Origin: Stenotrophomonas rhizophila
GTDB taxonomy: Bacteria; Pseudomonadota; Gammaproteobacteria; Xanthomonadales; Xanthomonadaceae
DNA: 64,000 nucleotides
NCBI RefSeq assembly: GCF_007667275.1
Contig: NZ_VDQT01000001.1
Coordinates: 1,184,222 to 1,248,221, forward strand
Direction: 5' to 3'
Below are positions 9,113 to 16,156 of this stretch, piece after piece. Under the pieces are notes generated by a model. That model ran no database searches. It was not told the origin of the DNA and was given only the letters and a program-made list of their open reading frames with translations. Within the stretch, counting starts at the first letter, position 1. Each line of letters starts with the position of its first letter. A program made the translations under genes and the position numbers.

Positions 9113-9720
9113 CGAGCCGCTCCCGCATCGCCCATAGCCCGGCGGCACACCGACAGGCCGCGGACCACGTGCTTCTTGACCATGTGCGAGGACACGCCCA
9201 GGCGTTCGGCGATCTGCCTGTAGCTCAGCCCGTCGCGGTATTGCATCACCAGCACCGCCCGGGTGTGTTCGGGCAGCGTGGCCAGCAGCGCCTGCAGGCG
9301 CTGGCTGCGTTGCTGGCGTTCGGCTGCGTCTTCCACGCATTCCCCGCTGGCCAGGCCCTGGCCCAGCTGTTCGATGTCGTCGATCGGCAGGGTCGCCCAG
9401 CGCCTGCGGCTGGCCTGCTCACGCGCCAGGTTCAGCGCGACCGTGAACAGATACGCCTCGGGGTTGGCGATGGTGTCGCCCGGCCCCGCATGCGCACGCA
9501 GCAGACGCAGGTACGTCTCCTGCACCAGGTCTTCGGCGTCCTGTCGCGCCCCCCGGCGCACGAAGAACCCCCGAAGTACCGGCGCATGTTCCTCGAACAT
9601 CCGCGCCAGCCGCCCTCTTGCCTGCTCGGCCACTGTGCCGCCCCACCCCTGAAGTGCGGCGCAAGGTAAGCGCTGCGTATTACGGGGTGGTGACGGTGCG
9701 CTGCGCTTGACAGTCGCCAT
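9109..9720 (-). CDS. ECF sigma factor, FecI type
   Basis: This is an extracytoplasmic-function sigma-70 factor. Region 2 is visible as QDAEDLVQETYLRLLRAH and region 4 as LPEHTRAVLVMQYRDGLSYRQIAERLGVSS. From the ATG at 9720 it has 203 residues. A GTG at 9633, preceded by an AGGGG stretch, would shorten it by 29 poorly conserved residues and is a credible alternative. It should direct RNA polymerase to the receptor gene when signalled through the FecR protein encoded immediately downstream. It is transcribed divergently from an ArsR gene, with only 43 bases between the two starts. Confidence 0.9.
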   Translation of the reverse strand: MATVKRSAPSPPRNTQRLPCAALQGWGGTVAEQARGRLARMFEEHAPVLRGFFVRRGARQDAEDLVQETYLRLLRAHAGPGDTIANPEAYLFTVALNLAREQASRRRWATLPIDDIEQLGQGLASGECVEDAAERQQRSQRLQALLATLPEHTRAVLVMQYRDGLSYRQIAERLGVSSHMVKKHVVRGLSVCRRAMGDAGAAR

Positions 9721-9738
9721 TGGCAACGCACATGATTG

Positions 9739-9756
9739 GTTAACGAATTAATTAAC
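9739..9756. promoter_or_regulatory. AT-rich inverted repeat between sigma-factor and arsR starts
   Basis: The 43-base divergent gap is strikingly AT-rich in this GC-rich genome. It holds an imperfect dyad with arms GTTAA and TTAAC around AATTAATT. Because ArsR-type proteins normally bind such AT-rich dyads over their own promoter, this is the likely operator and promoter zone of the arsR gene at 9764. It might also touch expression of the sigma factor. The assignment is inference from position and symmetry. Confidence 0.5.
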
Positions 9757-9763
9757 TATCCGA

Positions 9764-10084
9764 ATGGACCGCATCTTCGAGGCCTTGGCCTCCACCGCCC
9801 GCCGTCAGATCCTGGCCTACCTCAATGGCGGCGAGTTGAGCGCGGGCGAGCTGGGCGAACGCTTCGATTTCAGCAAGCCGGCGCTGTCCAGCCACCTGCG
9901 CATCCTTGAAGACGCCGGGCTGATCGAGCGCGAGAAGCGCGGCCAGTTCGTGTACTTCCGCCAGGTGCCCGACCGTTTGGCCAATACCCTGTTTGCCTGG
10001 GCCGCCGAAGTGTGTCCCGTCGGCGGCCCGCTGCAGCGCGAAAGCCGTGCCAAGGCGCGGCGCAAGGCCATCCCTGCCTCCTGA
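9764..10084 (+). CDS. ArsR-family winged-helix repressor
   Basis: The 106-residue protein is a compact winged-helix regulator: MDRIFEALASTARRQILAYL, then the recognition helix region FSKPALSSHLRILEDAGLIEREKRGQFVYF. The typical ArsR metal-binding cysteine pair (ELCVCDL) is absent, so it is not an arsenic or cadmium sensor of the classical type and resembles the SdpR/autorepressor subgroup. It is followed after 22 bases by the cupin-like/DUF2867 gene in the same direction, and the two likely form an operon that ArsR controls. The inducer is unknown. Confidence 0.9.
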   Translation: MDRIFEALASTARRQILAYLNGGELSAGELGERFDFSKPALSSHLRILEDAGLIEREKRGQFVYFRQVPDRLANTLFAWAAEVCPVGGPLQRESRAKARRKAIPAS

Positions 10085-10106
10085 GCCCTGCCATACGGAG
10101 ATCGGC

Positions 10107-11519
10107 ATGCTGGACACCCACCGCGTCAGTCGTTCGTTCCCCAGCATCAGCCTGCCCTCGCACGGGGATGGCAGTCCGGTCGAAGTCGCCCTGATCACCC
10201 AGCTCGGTATCGGCGCAGGCGACCAGCTGCTGCGCGACGCCGGCATGCGCCAGGCCGCGCATCCGGCGTTCGTCGATGCACTGGATGAACCATCGGCGCG
10301 GCTGGGCGGCATGCACCTGGCCCATGACGATGCGTCTTCGCTGTATTCGTTCTCTGTCGGGCGGCAGGGTCACCCGTTCCACCGGCATGCCGGTCCGCGC
10401 ATGTTCACCGCCATCGCGGGCAGTGGCGGCGCACAGCTTCGCTTTTCCACCGCGTCCGATACCCAGCTGCGCGAGGACCCGGCGGCATTCCTGCATGCCC
10501 TGCGCTGCGTGGATATCCCACCGGACTGCCTGTTCACAGTGCGCTTCGGCAGCGGCACCTGGCACCAGTTCGTGTCACGCCATCCGCGTCACCCTGCCCT
10601 GTTCGCACTCTCCTGCCATGCCAACGAGCGCAGCGGCGCATTGACGGATGCGCAACGCGCGCAGATCGACGCGGACAGTGCCGACATTCCGTCCCTGACC
10701 GATACCCTGCCGCAGACACTGCAGCGGTTGTTGGACCAGGCCGACCTGTCGCGCGTTCCGGTGGTGAGCCTGTCGCTGCAGTCGCCGGCCCGTTCTGCGT
10801 TGGCCGGCCTGTGCGCGCGCATACGCGACCTGGTCGGCCCACTGCGCGCGTGGCTGGCGCGGCTGCGGCCGGCGCAGGGATACATCGGCCGCAGCGCTGC
10901 GCGGCATCCGGTGCAGGCGCTGCCTGCCCCGCCGGCGGATTCGCTGCTGCACGGGGCGCTCGCCGACGGCGTCGACCACCAGGACTACAACACGCTGGTG
11001 CTGCCCGCGCACAGCGTGGCAAGCCGTTCGGCCAGCGTGGTGCTGGAAGCGGTGCTGGAAGGCTTCGTGCTCAATCCACCGCCCAGCGTGGGCCGTTTGA
11101 TGGCACTGCGAAATGCACTGGTGGCGCCGCTTCAGCTGCGCACTTCAGCCTTGGGTTGCCCGGTCTCCTCGCTGCTTTCGACCGACCGCAGCACGCTCTT
11201 TGCCGGTCGTTTCCCGGTCCATGCACAGTGCGTGGACGCAACCGACCGCAGCGCCGAAGTGCTGCTGGGTGCGGACGACCGCCACCTTCGCTTCCGCTCC
11301 TGCGTCCGCGTGCAGCTGCAGGCAGACGGCGCCGCAGTGATTGCACTGGGCACGCGGGTGCGTACCCACAACCGCTTCGGCCGCCTCTACATGGCGGCCA
11401 TCGACCACGTGCATCGCCGCCACATCAGCCCCGCCATGTTGCGCATGGCCGTAGCCCACGCGCTGGCCCCGGAGCTTGTCCAGGCAACCGTGCCGACCCA
11501 GACCGCGTTGGTTGGATAA
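10107..11519 (+). CDS. Two-domain protein: cupin-like N-terminus with DUF2867-like C-terminus
   Basis: The ATG at 10107 has a good ribosome site (ACGGAGAT) and gives 470 residues with no signal peptide. The N-terminal part has a cupin-like stretch (GHPFHRHAGPRMFTAI near residue 92, then GSGTWHQFVSRHPRHPALFAL near 152), with several histidines that could bind a metal. The C-terminal half (DYNTLVLPAHSVASRSA, then FGRLYMAAIDHVHRRHISPAMLRMA) resembles the DUF2867 family, whose function is unknown. I assign both domains by pattern recognition only. It follows the arsR gene closely and is probably controlled by it. No enzymatic role can be stated. Confidence 0.6.
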   Translation: MLDTHRVSRSFPSISLPSHGDGSPVEVALITQLGIGAGDQLLRDAGMRQAAHPAFVDALDEPSARLGGMHLAHDDASSLYSFSVGRQGHPFHRHAGPRMFTAIAGSGGAQLRFSTASDTQLREDPAAFLHALRCVDIPPDCLFTVRFGSGTWHQFVSRHPRHPALFALSCHANERSGALTDAQRAQIDADSADIPSLTDTLPQTLQRLLDQADLSRVPVVSLSLQSPARSALAGLCARIRDLVGPLRAWLARLRPAQGYIGRSAARHPVQALPAPPADSLLHGALADGVDHQDYNTLVLPAHSVASRSASVVLEAVLEGFVLNPPPSVGRLMALRNALVAPLQLRTSALGCPVSSLLSTDRSTLFAGRFPVHAQCVDATDRSAEVLLGADDRHLRFRSCVRVQLQADGAAVIALGTRVRTHNRFGRLYMAAIDHVHRRHISPAMLRMAVAHALAPELVQATVPTQTALVG

Positions 11520-11555
11520 GCGGCCCGGCGCGGGTGCAGCGGCGGCTGCGGGCAG

Positions 11556-11879
11556 TCAGTCCCCACTTCCCCCGTCACCGCCCGCGCCGTCGCCAATGCC
11601 AGTGTCGCTGCTTTCACCATGGAGGCGCCAACCGCCCGGATCAGCGGTGTGCATGTCGCCGCCATCACTGTGACGGGGAACGTCGGGACCCTGGCCGTCG
11701 GACGTGCGTGACATCGCCGCGAACATGACGCACAGCACCGCCCCCACCACCGGCAGCAGCCAGATCACAAGCAGTTGCAGGCGCCGTTGCGACGCTGAGG
11801 CGTCTGCCTTGGCCCATACGTAAAGCGAGGCCGCCGTGTTCACCACCAGCAGCCCCGCCACAAGGAACAGAACCAGCAT
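11556..11879 (-). CDS. Small membrane protein of unknown function
   Basis: A 107-residue protein starts at the ATG at 11879, nine bases after a GAGGA ribosome site. It has two hydrophobic segments (MLVLFLVAGLLVVNTAASLYVW and LLVIWLLPVVGAVLCVMFAAM), separated by a short charged loop, and then a hydrophilic tail rich in Gly, Asp and Ser. The two-segment arrangement with LLPVVGA recalls small phospholipase_D-nuclease-N-terminal-like membrane proteins, but I cannot confirm the family. It lies 53 bases downstream of the metallophosphoesterase gene on the same strand. Confidence 0.6.
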   Translation of the reverse strand: MLVLFLVAGLLVVNTAASLYVWAKADASASQRRLQLLVIWLLPVVGAVLCVMFAAMSRTSDGQGPDVPRHSDGGDMHTADPGGWRLHGESSDTGIGDGAGGDGGSGD

Positions 11880-11932
11880 GCGTGCGTCCTCGTTGACTGA
11901 AACCGAACGGCCTCGTTGGCGGCGATTATGGG

Positions 11933-13060
11933 CTATGGCCGGCGGCGCAGCGTCACCAGCGTGATTTCCGAGGGCACGCCCAGGCGCGCGGCGAAGCCCG
12001 GCCACAGGCCGGCGCCGTTGCTGACGTACAGGGTCATGCCGTCCACGTCGTAGCGTCCGGAGACGTACCCGCCGTTGGCCCGCTTCACCAGCTGGTCCAT
12101 GCCGACGATGTGGCCACCGTGGGTGTGCCCGGACAGCTGCAGCTTCACGCCCTGCGCCGCGTTGGCGCGCGCTTCCCCCGGGCGATGGTCGAGCAGGATC
12201 ACCGGCGCCTCGGGATCGGCGCCCGCCAGTGCTGCCTTCAGGTCCGGCATCGGCAGCCCGTAGCGGGCCGCGACCGGGTCGGTCACGCCGGCAATGGTCA
12301 GCACCGCGCCATCGCGCGTGACCCGGGTGTGGCTGTTCTCCAGCACCTGCATGCCCAGCGCGCGGAATGCCGGCATCCACTGCGCATACTGGCCGTAATA
12401 CTCGTGGTTGCCGGTGATTGCGATCACCCCATCCGGTGCGCGGAGCTGGCCCAGCGCGCGTACATCGTTGGCGCGGGCGGCGACGCTGCCGTCCACCAGG
12501 TCGCCGGTGATCACCACCAGGTCCGGCGTGAGTGCGTTGCTTTCGGCCACCACCTTGGCCACCCAGTCACCGGTGAGCAGGCGGCTGGCGTGGATATCGG
12601 TGAGCTGCAGCACCCGGTAGCCGTCGAACGCGGCCGGCAGGCCCTCGATGGCGACATCGATCTGGCGGGTCTGCGGCACGGCGATGCCCTGCTGCACGCC
12701 AACGACGCCCAGCACCAGCGCGATCACGCCTGCCGCCGGTCGCAACCAACCGCGCCGCAATGCATCGGCTGCGCGCTTCAGGCGCAGTACCCGTGCGCCC
12801 AGCAGCAGCGCGTCCAGCACCAGCAGGAACACCGCCACCAGCAGCAGCGCGGTGAAACCGGAAGCCAGCAGGACGATCGCTGCCTTGGGGATCTCCGGCG
12901 ACGCCATGGTGCCGGCAAACCGGGCCACGATCCGGTGGTGCAGCGCCAGCGCCAGGATCAGCAGGCCCAGCGGGCCGCGCACCGACACCGGCATCTTCAG
13001 CGGCCAGATCAGCCGCCACACCACGTACAACGCAAGCACTACTCCAACAACACTCAGCAC
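11933..13060 (-). CDS. Membrane-anchored metallophosphoesterase (YkuE-like)
   Basis: I choose the GTG at 13060, which follows GGAAGAG, over an upstream ATG; this gives 375 residues beginning with hydrophobic segments. Four or so transmembrane helices occupy the first 150 residues. The rest is a calcineurin-type phosphoesterase domain with all metal-binding motifs: LQLTDIHAS, VITGDLVDG, ITGNHEYYG and LSGHTHGGH. Related proteins act on phospholipid headgroups or UDP-sugars at the membrane; the substrate here is unknown. A small membrane protein gene follows. Confidence 0.88.
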   Translation of the reverse strand: MLSVVGVVLALYVVWRLIWPLKMPVSVRGPLGLLILALALHHRIVARFAGTMASPEIPKAAIVLLASGFTALLLVAVFLLVLDALLLGARVLRLKRAADALRRGWLRPAAGVIALVLGVVGVQQGIAVPQTRQIDVAIEGLPAAFDGYRVLQLTDIHASRLLTGDWVAKVVAESNALTPDLVVITGDLVDGSVAARANDVRALGQLRAPDGVIAITGNHEYYGQYAQWMPAFRALGMQVLENSHTRVTRDGAVLTIAGVTDPVAARYGLPMPDLKAALAGADPEAPVILLDHRPGEARANAAQGVKLQLSGHTHGGHIVGMDQLVKRANGGYVSGRYDVDGMTLYVSNGAGLWPGFAARLGVPSEITLVTLRRRP

Positions 13061-13180
13061 AGGCTCTTCCAGATTCGGTGGGGGGCTGCACGCGCGCGTG
13101 GCGATCGTGCAGCGCACCATCTTTGCCGAAACCGGCGGCAGGCGCTACCGCGGGAACATGGAATGGTGGGTTGCAGGCGC

Positions 13181-13681
13181 TCAGCGCGCAGTGGTCTTTA
13201 CGGTATCGCCCTTGGCGGACTTGGCGGACTTGGCGGCCTTGCTGGCCGGCGTCGCTCTGCCCTTGGCCTTGTCGGCGTTGAACGCCGCGGCCGCGCGGAT
13301 CAATGCCTTCAACGCCGCTTCGTTGACCGTATCGCCTTCATGCAGATCAATCGCGCGCCGCGTCCCGCCGTCCAGGCTGGCGTTGAACAGGCCTTTCGGA
13401 TCGTCCAGGCGTGCGCCGTGGGCGAAGGTCATCTTCACCGCCGCCTTGTAGGTCTCGCCCGTGCACAGGATGCCGTTGTGCTCCCATACCGGCACGCCAC
13501 GCCACTTCACCGTTTCCACCACGTCCGGCAGCGCCTTGTGGATGATGCCGCGGACCCGCGCCAGGGTTTCGCCGCGCCAATCGCCAAGCGCGGCGATCTT
13601 CGCATCGATCTGCCGGGCGGCATCGGCGGCCACGGCCTGGCCGGCGGCAAGGGGTTTGCTGTGGGTGCTGGGCTTGGGCAT
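13181..13681 (-). CDS. DUF1801 protein with lysine-rich tail
   Basis: The 166-residue protein contains the DUF1801 pattern (HKALPDVVETVKWRGVPVWEHNGILC and KMTFAHGARL). This is a small YdhG-like alpha/beta fold of unproven function. The C-terminus is rich in Lys and Ala (GRATPASKAAKSAKSAKGD), resembling nucleic-acid-binding tails. A second DUF1801 gene lies 33 bases upstream on the same strand, so the pair looks like an old tandem duplication within one operon, although the two have diverged strongly. Confidence 0.82.
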   Translation of the reverse strand: MPKPSTHSKPLAAGQAVAADAARQIDAKIAALGDWRGETLARVRGIIHKALPDVVETVKWRGVPVWEHNGILCTGETYKAAVKMTFAHGARLDDPKGLFNASLDGGTRRAIDLHEGDTVNEAALKALIRAAAAFNADKAKGRATPASKAAKSAKSAKGDTVKTTAR

Positions 13682-13714
13682 GGTCGTGTCCTGGGAGGCA
13701 GCGGGCGCTGCGCG

Positions 13715-14158
13715 TTACATGCGTTCGCCGGGAAGACGGGCGGCCTGTTTGACCCAGCGGGTGAACTGCGCCACGTCCAGTGGCGCGTCCGCGGGCACGT
13801 GCAGGTAGCGGGTGTCCTGGCTCTTTGACGGCTCCGGCGGCGGCGGGGCAAGCGCGGCGCCACGGAAGAAGGCCACTTTGATGTAGCGGGCGTAGCAGTG
13901 CATGCTGAGGAACCAGCCGTCGTCGCGCGCGGCGTACAGCGGCGAATTCCACTTCACCGCCTTGCGCACCCCGGGCACGGCCGCGACGATGAGCGCGTCC
14001 AGCTGCCGGGCCGCCTCGCGCTTGTCCTCGGGTACGCCCGCAATCCAGGCCTGCACGGGGCCATCGCCCTCGCCTTTTGGAATCTGCGGATTGCCGCCGG
14101 CCAGCAGGCGCGGCATGGCCGTGGCGGGGGCGGCAGTCTTCTTTCCGGTGGTGGCCAT
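13715..14158 (-). CDS. DUF1801 protein, second copy
   Basis: The 147-residue protein shares the DUF1801 core (VAAVPGVRKAVKWNSPLYAARDDGWFLSM, then IKVAFFRGAAL) with its downstream neighbour but has its own N-terminal Ala/Thr-rich extension and no lysine-rich tail. It is the first gene of a two-gene minus-strand unit. No catalytic residues are established for the family, and I assign no role. Confidence 0.82.
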   Translation of the reverse strand: MATTGKKTAAPATAMPRLLAGGNPQIPKGEGDGPVQAWIAGVPEDKREAARQLDALIVAAVPGVRKAVKWNSPLYAARDDGWFLSMHCYARYIKVAFFRGAALAPPPPEPSKSQDTRYLHVPADAPLDVAQFTRWVKQAARLPGERM

Positions 14159-14308
14159 TGCGCATCCGGTTGCGGGTGCCAGAACCGCGTTATAGACCCC
14201 GGCGGGGCCGGATTCAACGTTGCGCCGACGCGCTGGGCGACGGCATCCCTCACCTGAACCGCAGGCATCGCGCGCGACGCGGGACTTGCGCCGGGGCCGC
14301 TTTCGGCC

Positions 14309-14332
14309 TTAAATGAGCAATCACTCATTTAA
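14309..14332. promoter_or_regulatory. Perfect palindrome, probable TetR operator
   Basis: TTAAATGAG and CTCATTTAA form perfect 9-bp inverted arms around a 6-base centre, ten bases before the likely start codon of the tetR gene. The position and length fit an autoregulatory TetR-family operator. A shorter dyad sharing the AAATGAGTG half lies in front of the neighbouring hydrolase gene, which suggests one regulator reads both. Confidence 0.65.
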
Positions 14333-14342
14333 CCCTCCCGCC

Positions 14343-14912
14343 ATGGCCCGCCCGCTCAGCGACGCAAAACGCACCGCGATCCTGATTGCCGCCGCCGAAC
14401 AGGTGGCTGCACGGGGCGTGGGTGCGTCGACGGCGCAGATTGCCAAGGCGGCCAAGGTCGCCGAGGGCACCGTGTTCACCTACTTCGAGACCAAGGACGC
14501 GCTGCTCAATGCGCTGTTCGTGCGCCTCGAAGAACGCCTGGCCTTGGCCATCGGCGGCAGTTTCCCGGCCGATGCCGAGGTGCGCGAACAGCTGCTGCAT
14601 GTGTGGAACGCGCTGCTGGTCTGGGGCGCGCAGTCGCCGGTGGAGCGCATGGCGCTTCGCCAGCTCAAGGTGTCCGAACGCATAACCGAATGCACCCGCA
14701 CCCAGTGCGCGGGACTGTTCGGCACCATGCTGCAGGACCTGGAAGCGCGCATCGCCGAGCATGCCGACCCCGAACGCGTTTCCTTCTACCTGGGACGGGT
14801 GATGATCAGCCTGCTCGAAACCACCCTGGAGGCCATGGCCGCCCAGCCCGAACAACGCCAGATGCTGCAACAGGCAGGCTTCGACCTGTTCTGGAAAGGC
14901 CTCCAGCGCTGA
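14343..14912 (+). CDS. TetR-family transcriptional regulator
   Basis: The 189-residue regulator has the TetR helix-turn-helix near its start (AAEQVAARGVGASTAQIAKAAKVAEGTVFTYFETKDALLNAL) and a ligand-binding helical C-terminal domain. I use the ATG at 14343 and not the one at 14313, because the latter lies inside the palindrome that is probably the operator. The gene is followed 40 bases later by a metallo-beta-lactamase-fold hydrolase gene, which it probably represses. The inducer cannot be predicted. Confidence 0.9.
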   Translation: MARPLSDAKRTAILIAAAEQVAARGVGASTAQIAKAAKVAEGTVFTYFETKDALLNALFVRLEERLALAIGGSFPADAEVREQLLHVWNALLVWGAQSPVERMALRQLKVSERITECTRTQCAGLFGTMLQDLEARIAEHADPERVSFYLGRVMISLLETTLEAMAAQPEQRQMLQQAGFDLFWKGLQR

Positions 14913-14931
14913 TGTTGATGTCCCCGATAAA

Positions 14932-14949
14932 TGAGTGCCTGCGCACTCA
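14932..14949. promoter_or_regulatory. Second dyad, in front of the MBL-fold hydrolase
   Basis: TGAGTGC and GCACTCA form perfect 7-bp arms around four bases, ending three bases before the hydrolase start codon. Its left flank reads AAATGAGTG, the same half as one strand of the upstream palindrome at 14309. It may be a second binding site of the TetR protein, although the spacing between the half sites differs. Confidence 0.5.
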
Positions 14950-14952
14950 CCC

Positions 14953-16080
14953 ATGAGACGACGCATGCGCATCCTCCCCGTCCTTGTTGTCGGCTTCTCC
15001 CTCACCGTAATCATTGGGATGACCCTTACCGTGCCTATTGCCTCCTACGAAAACTCGCCGCAACGCGCCGATGACCAGTTCACCAACGTCGCGCCCAAGC
15101 CGCGCGAATCGCTGGGCACCACGCTCAAGCTGTTCTGGGACTTCTTCTTCAACCGGCCGCCCGGCACCACCCCGGACCAGGCCCCGCCGGTGCACGCGCT
15201 CAGCGCGCAGGCGCTGGCCGAGGCCCCGGACCGCAGCGTGTACCGCCTGGGCCATTCCACCCTGCTGATCAAGCTGCGCGGTGGCTGGTGGCTGACCGAC
15301 CCGGTGTTCTCCGAGCGCGCCTCGCCGGTGCAGTGGATGGGGCCCAAGCGTTTCCATGCGCCGCCGATCGCCCTGCGTGACCTGCCGCCGATTCGTGGCG
15401 TGCTGCTTTCGCATGACCACTACGACCACCTGGACAAGGCAACCATCAAATACCTGGCGGAGCGGGTGGACGTATTCCTGGCACCGCTGGGGGTCGGCGA
15501 CCGCCTGATCAACTGGGGCGTGCCGAGCGACCGCGTGCGCCAGCTGGACTGGTGGGACGAGACCGAAGTGGACGGTGTGCGCTTCGCCGCCACCCCGGCG
15601 CAGCACTTCTCCGGCCGCGGCCTGCGCGATGGCAACCGCACGCTGTGGGCGTCGTGGGTGATCATGGACGAAGAGCTGCGCGTGTTCTTCAGCGGCGACA
15701 CCGGCTACTTCAACGGCTTCAAGCGCATCGGCGAGCGCTACGGGCCGTTCGACGTGGCGTTCGTGGAAACCGGCGCGTACGACGCCAAGTGGCCGTTCGT
15801 GCACATGCAGCCGGAGCAGACCGTGCAGGCCCACCAGGACCTGCGTGGCCGCTGGCTGGTGCCGATCCACAACGGCACCTTCGACCTGGCCATGCATCGC
15901 TGGGAAGAACCGTTCGAGCGGGTCAGCGCGCTGGCGGCGCAGCGCGGCATCGCGCTGTCCACCCCGGTGATGGGCGAACGCCTGGACCTCGCCGCGCCGC
16001 ATGCCGGCACGCCGTGGTGGCGGGCACTGGCTGCACCGGTGGGCGAGATCGCCAACGGCGCGGCGGCCAGCACGCCCTGA
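14953..16080 (+). CDS. MBL-fold hydrolase resembling NAPE-type phospholipase D
   Basis: The protein has 375 residues from the ATG at 14953 (a second ATG four codons on is also possible). It begins with a hydrophobic anchor or signal segment (ILPVLVVGFSLTVIIGMTLTV), so it is probably attached to the inner membrane facing the periplasm. The metallo-beta-lactamase metal motif is SHDHYDHLD at residues 153-161, with later ligands in PAQHFSGRG, FFSGDTGYF and VPIHNGTFDLAMH. The overall layout is that of the N-acylphosphatidylethanolamine phospholipase D / UlaG-like group. A lipid substrate is plausible but unproven. It sits downstream of a tetR gene. Confidence 0.85.
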   Translation: MRRRMRILPVLVVGFSLTVIIGMTLTVPIASYENSPQRADDQFTNVAPKPRESLGTTLKLFWDFFFNRPPGTTPDQAPPVHALSAQALAEAPDRSVYRLGHSTLLIKLRGGWWLTDPVFSERASPVQWMGPKRFHAPPIALRDLPPIRGVLLSHDHYDHLDKATIKYLAERVDVFLAPLGVGDRLINWGVPSDRVRQLDWWDETEVDGVRFAATPAQHFSGRGLRDGNRTLWASWVIMDEELRVFFSGDTGYFNGFKRIGERYGPFDVAFVETGAYDAKWPFVHMQPEQTVQAHQDLRGRWLVPIHNGTFDLAMHRWEEPFERVSALAAQRGIALSTPVMGERLDLAAPHAGTPWWRALAAPVGEIANGAAASTP

Positions 16081-16156
16081 CCACGCCGGTTCCGTTCAGC
16101 GCCGCGGCGCGCGCAGCGACCGGCTGCGTGGCGCCGCGCGGTACCATGCTGCTGGA

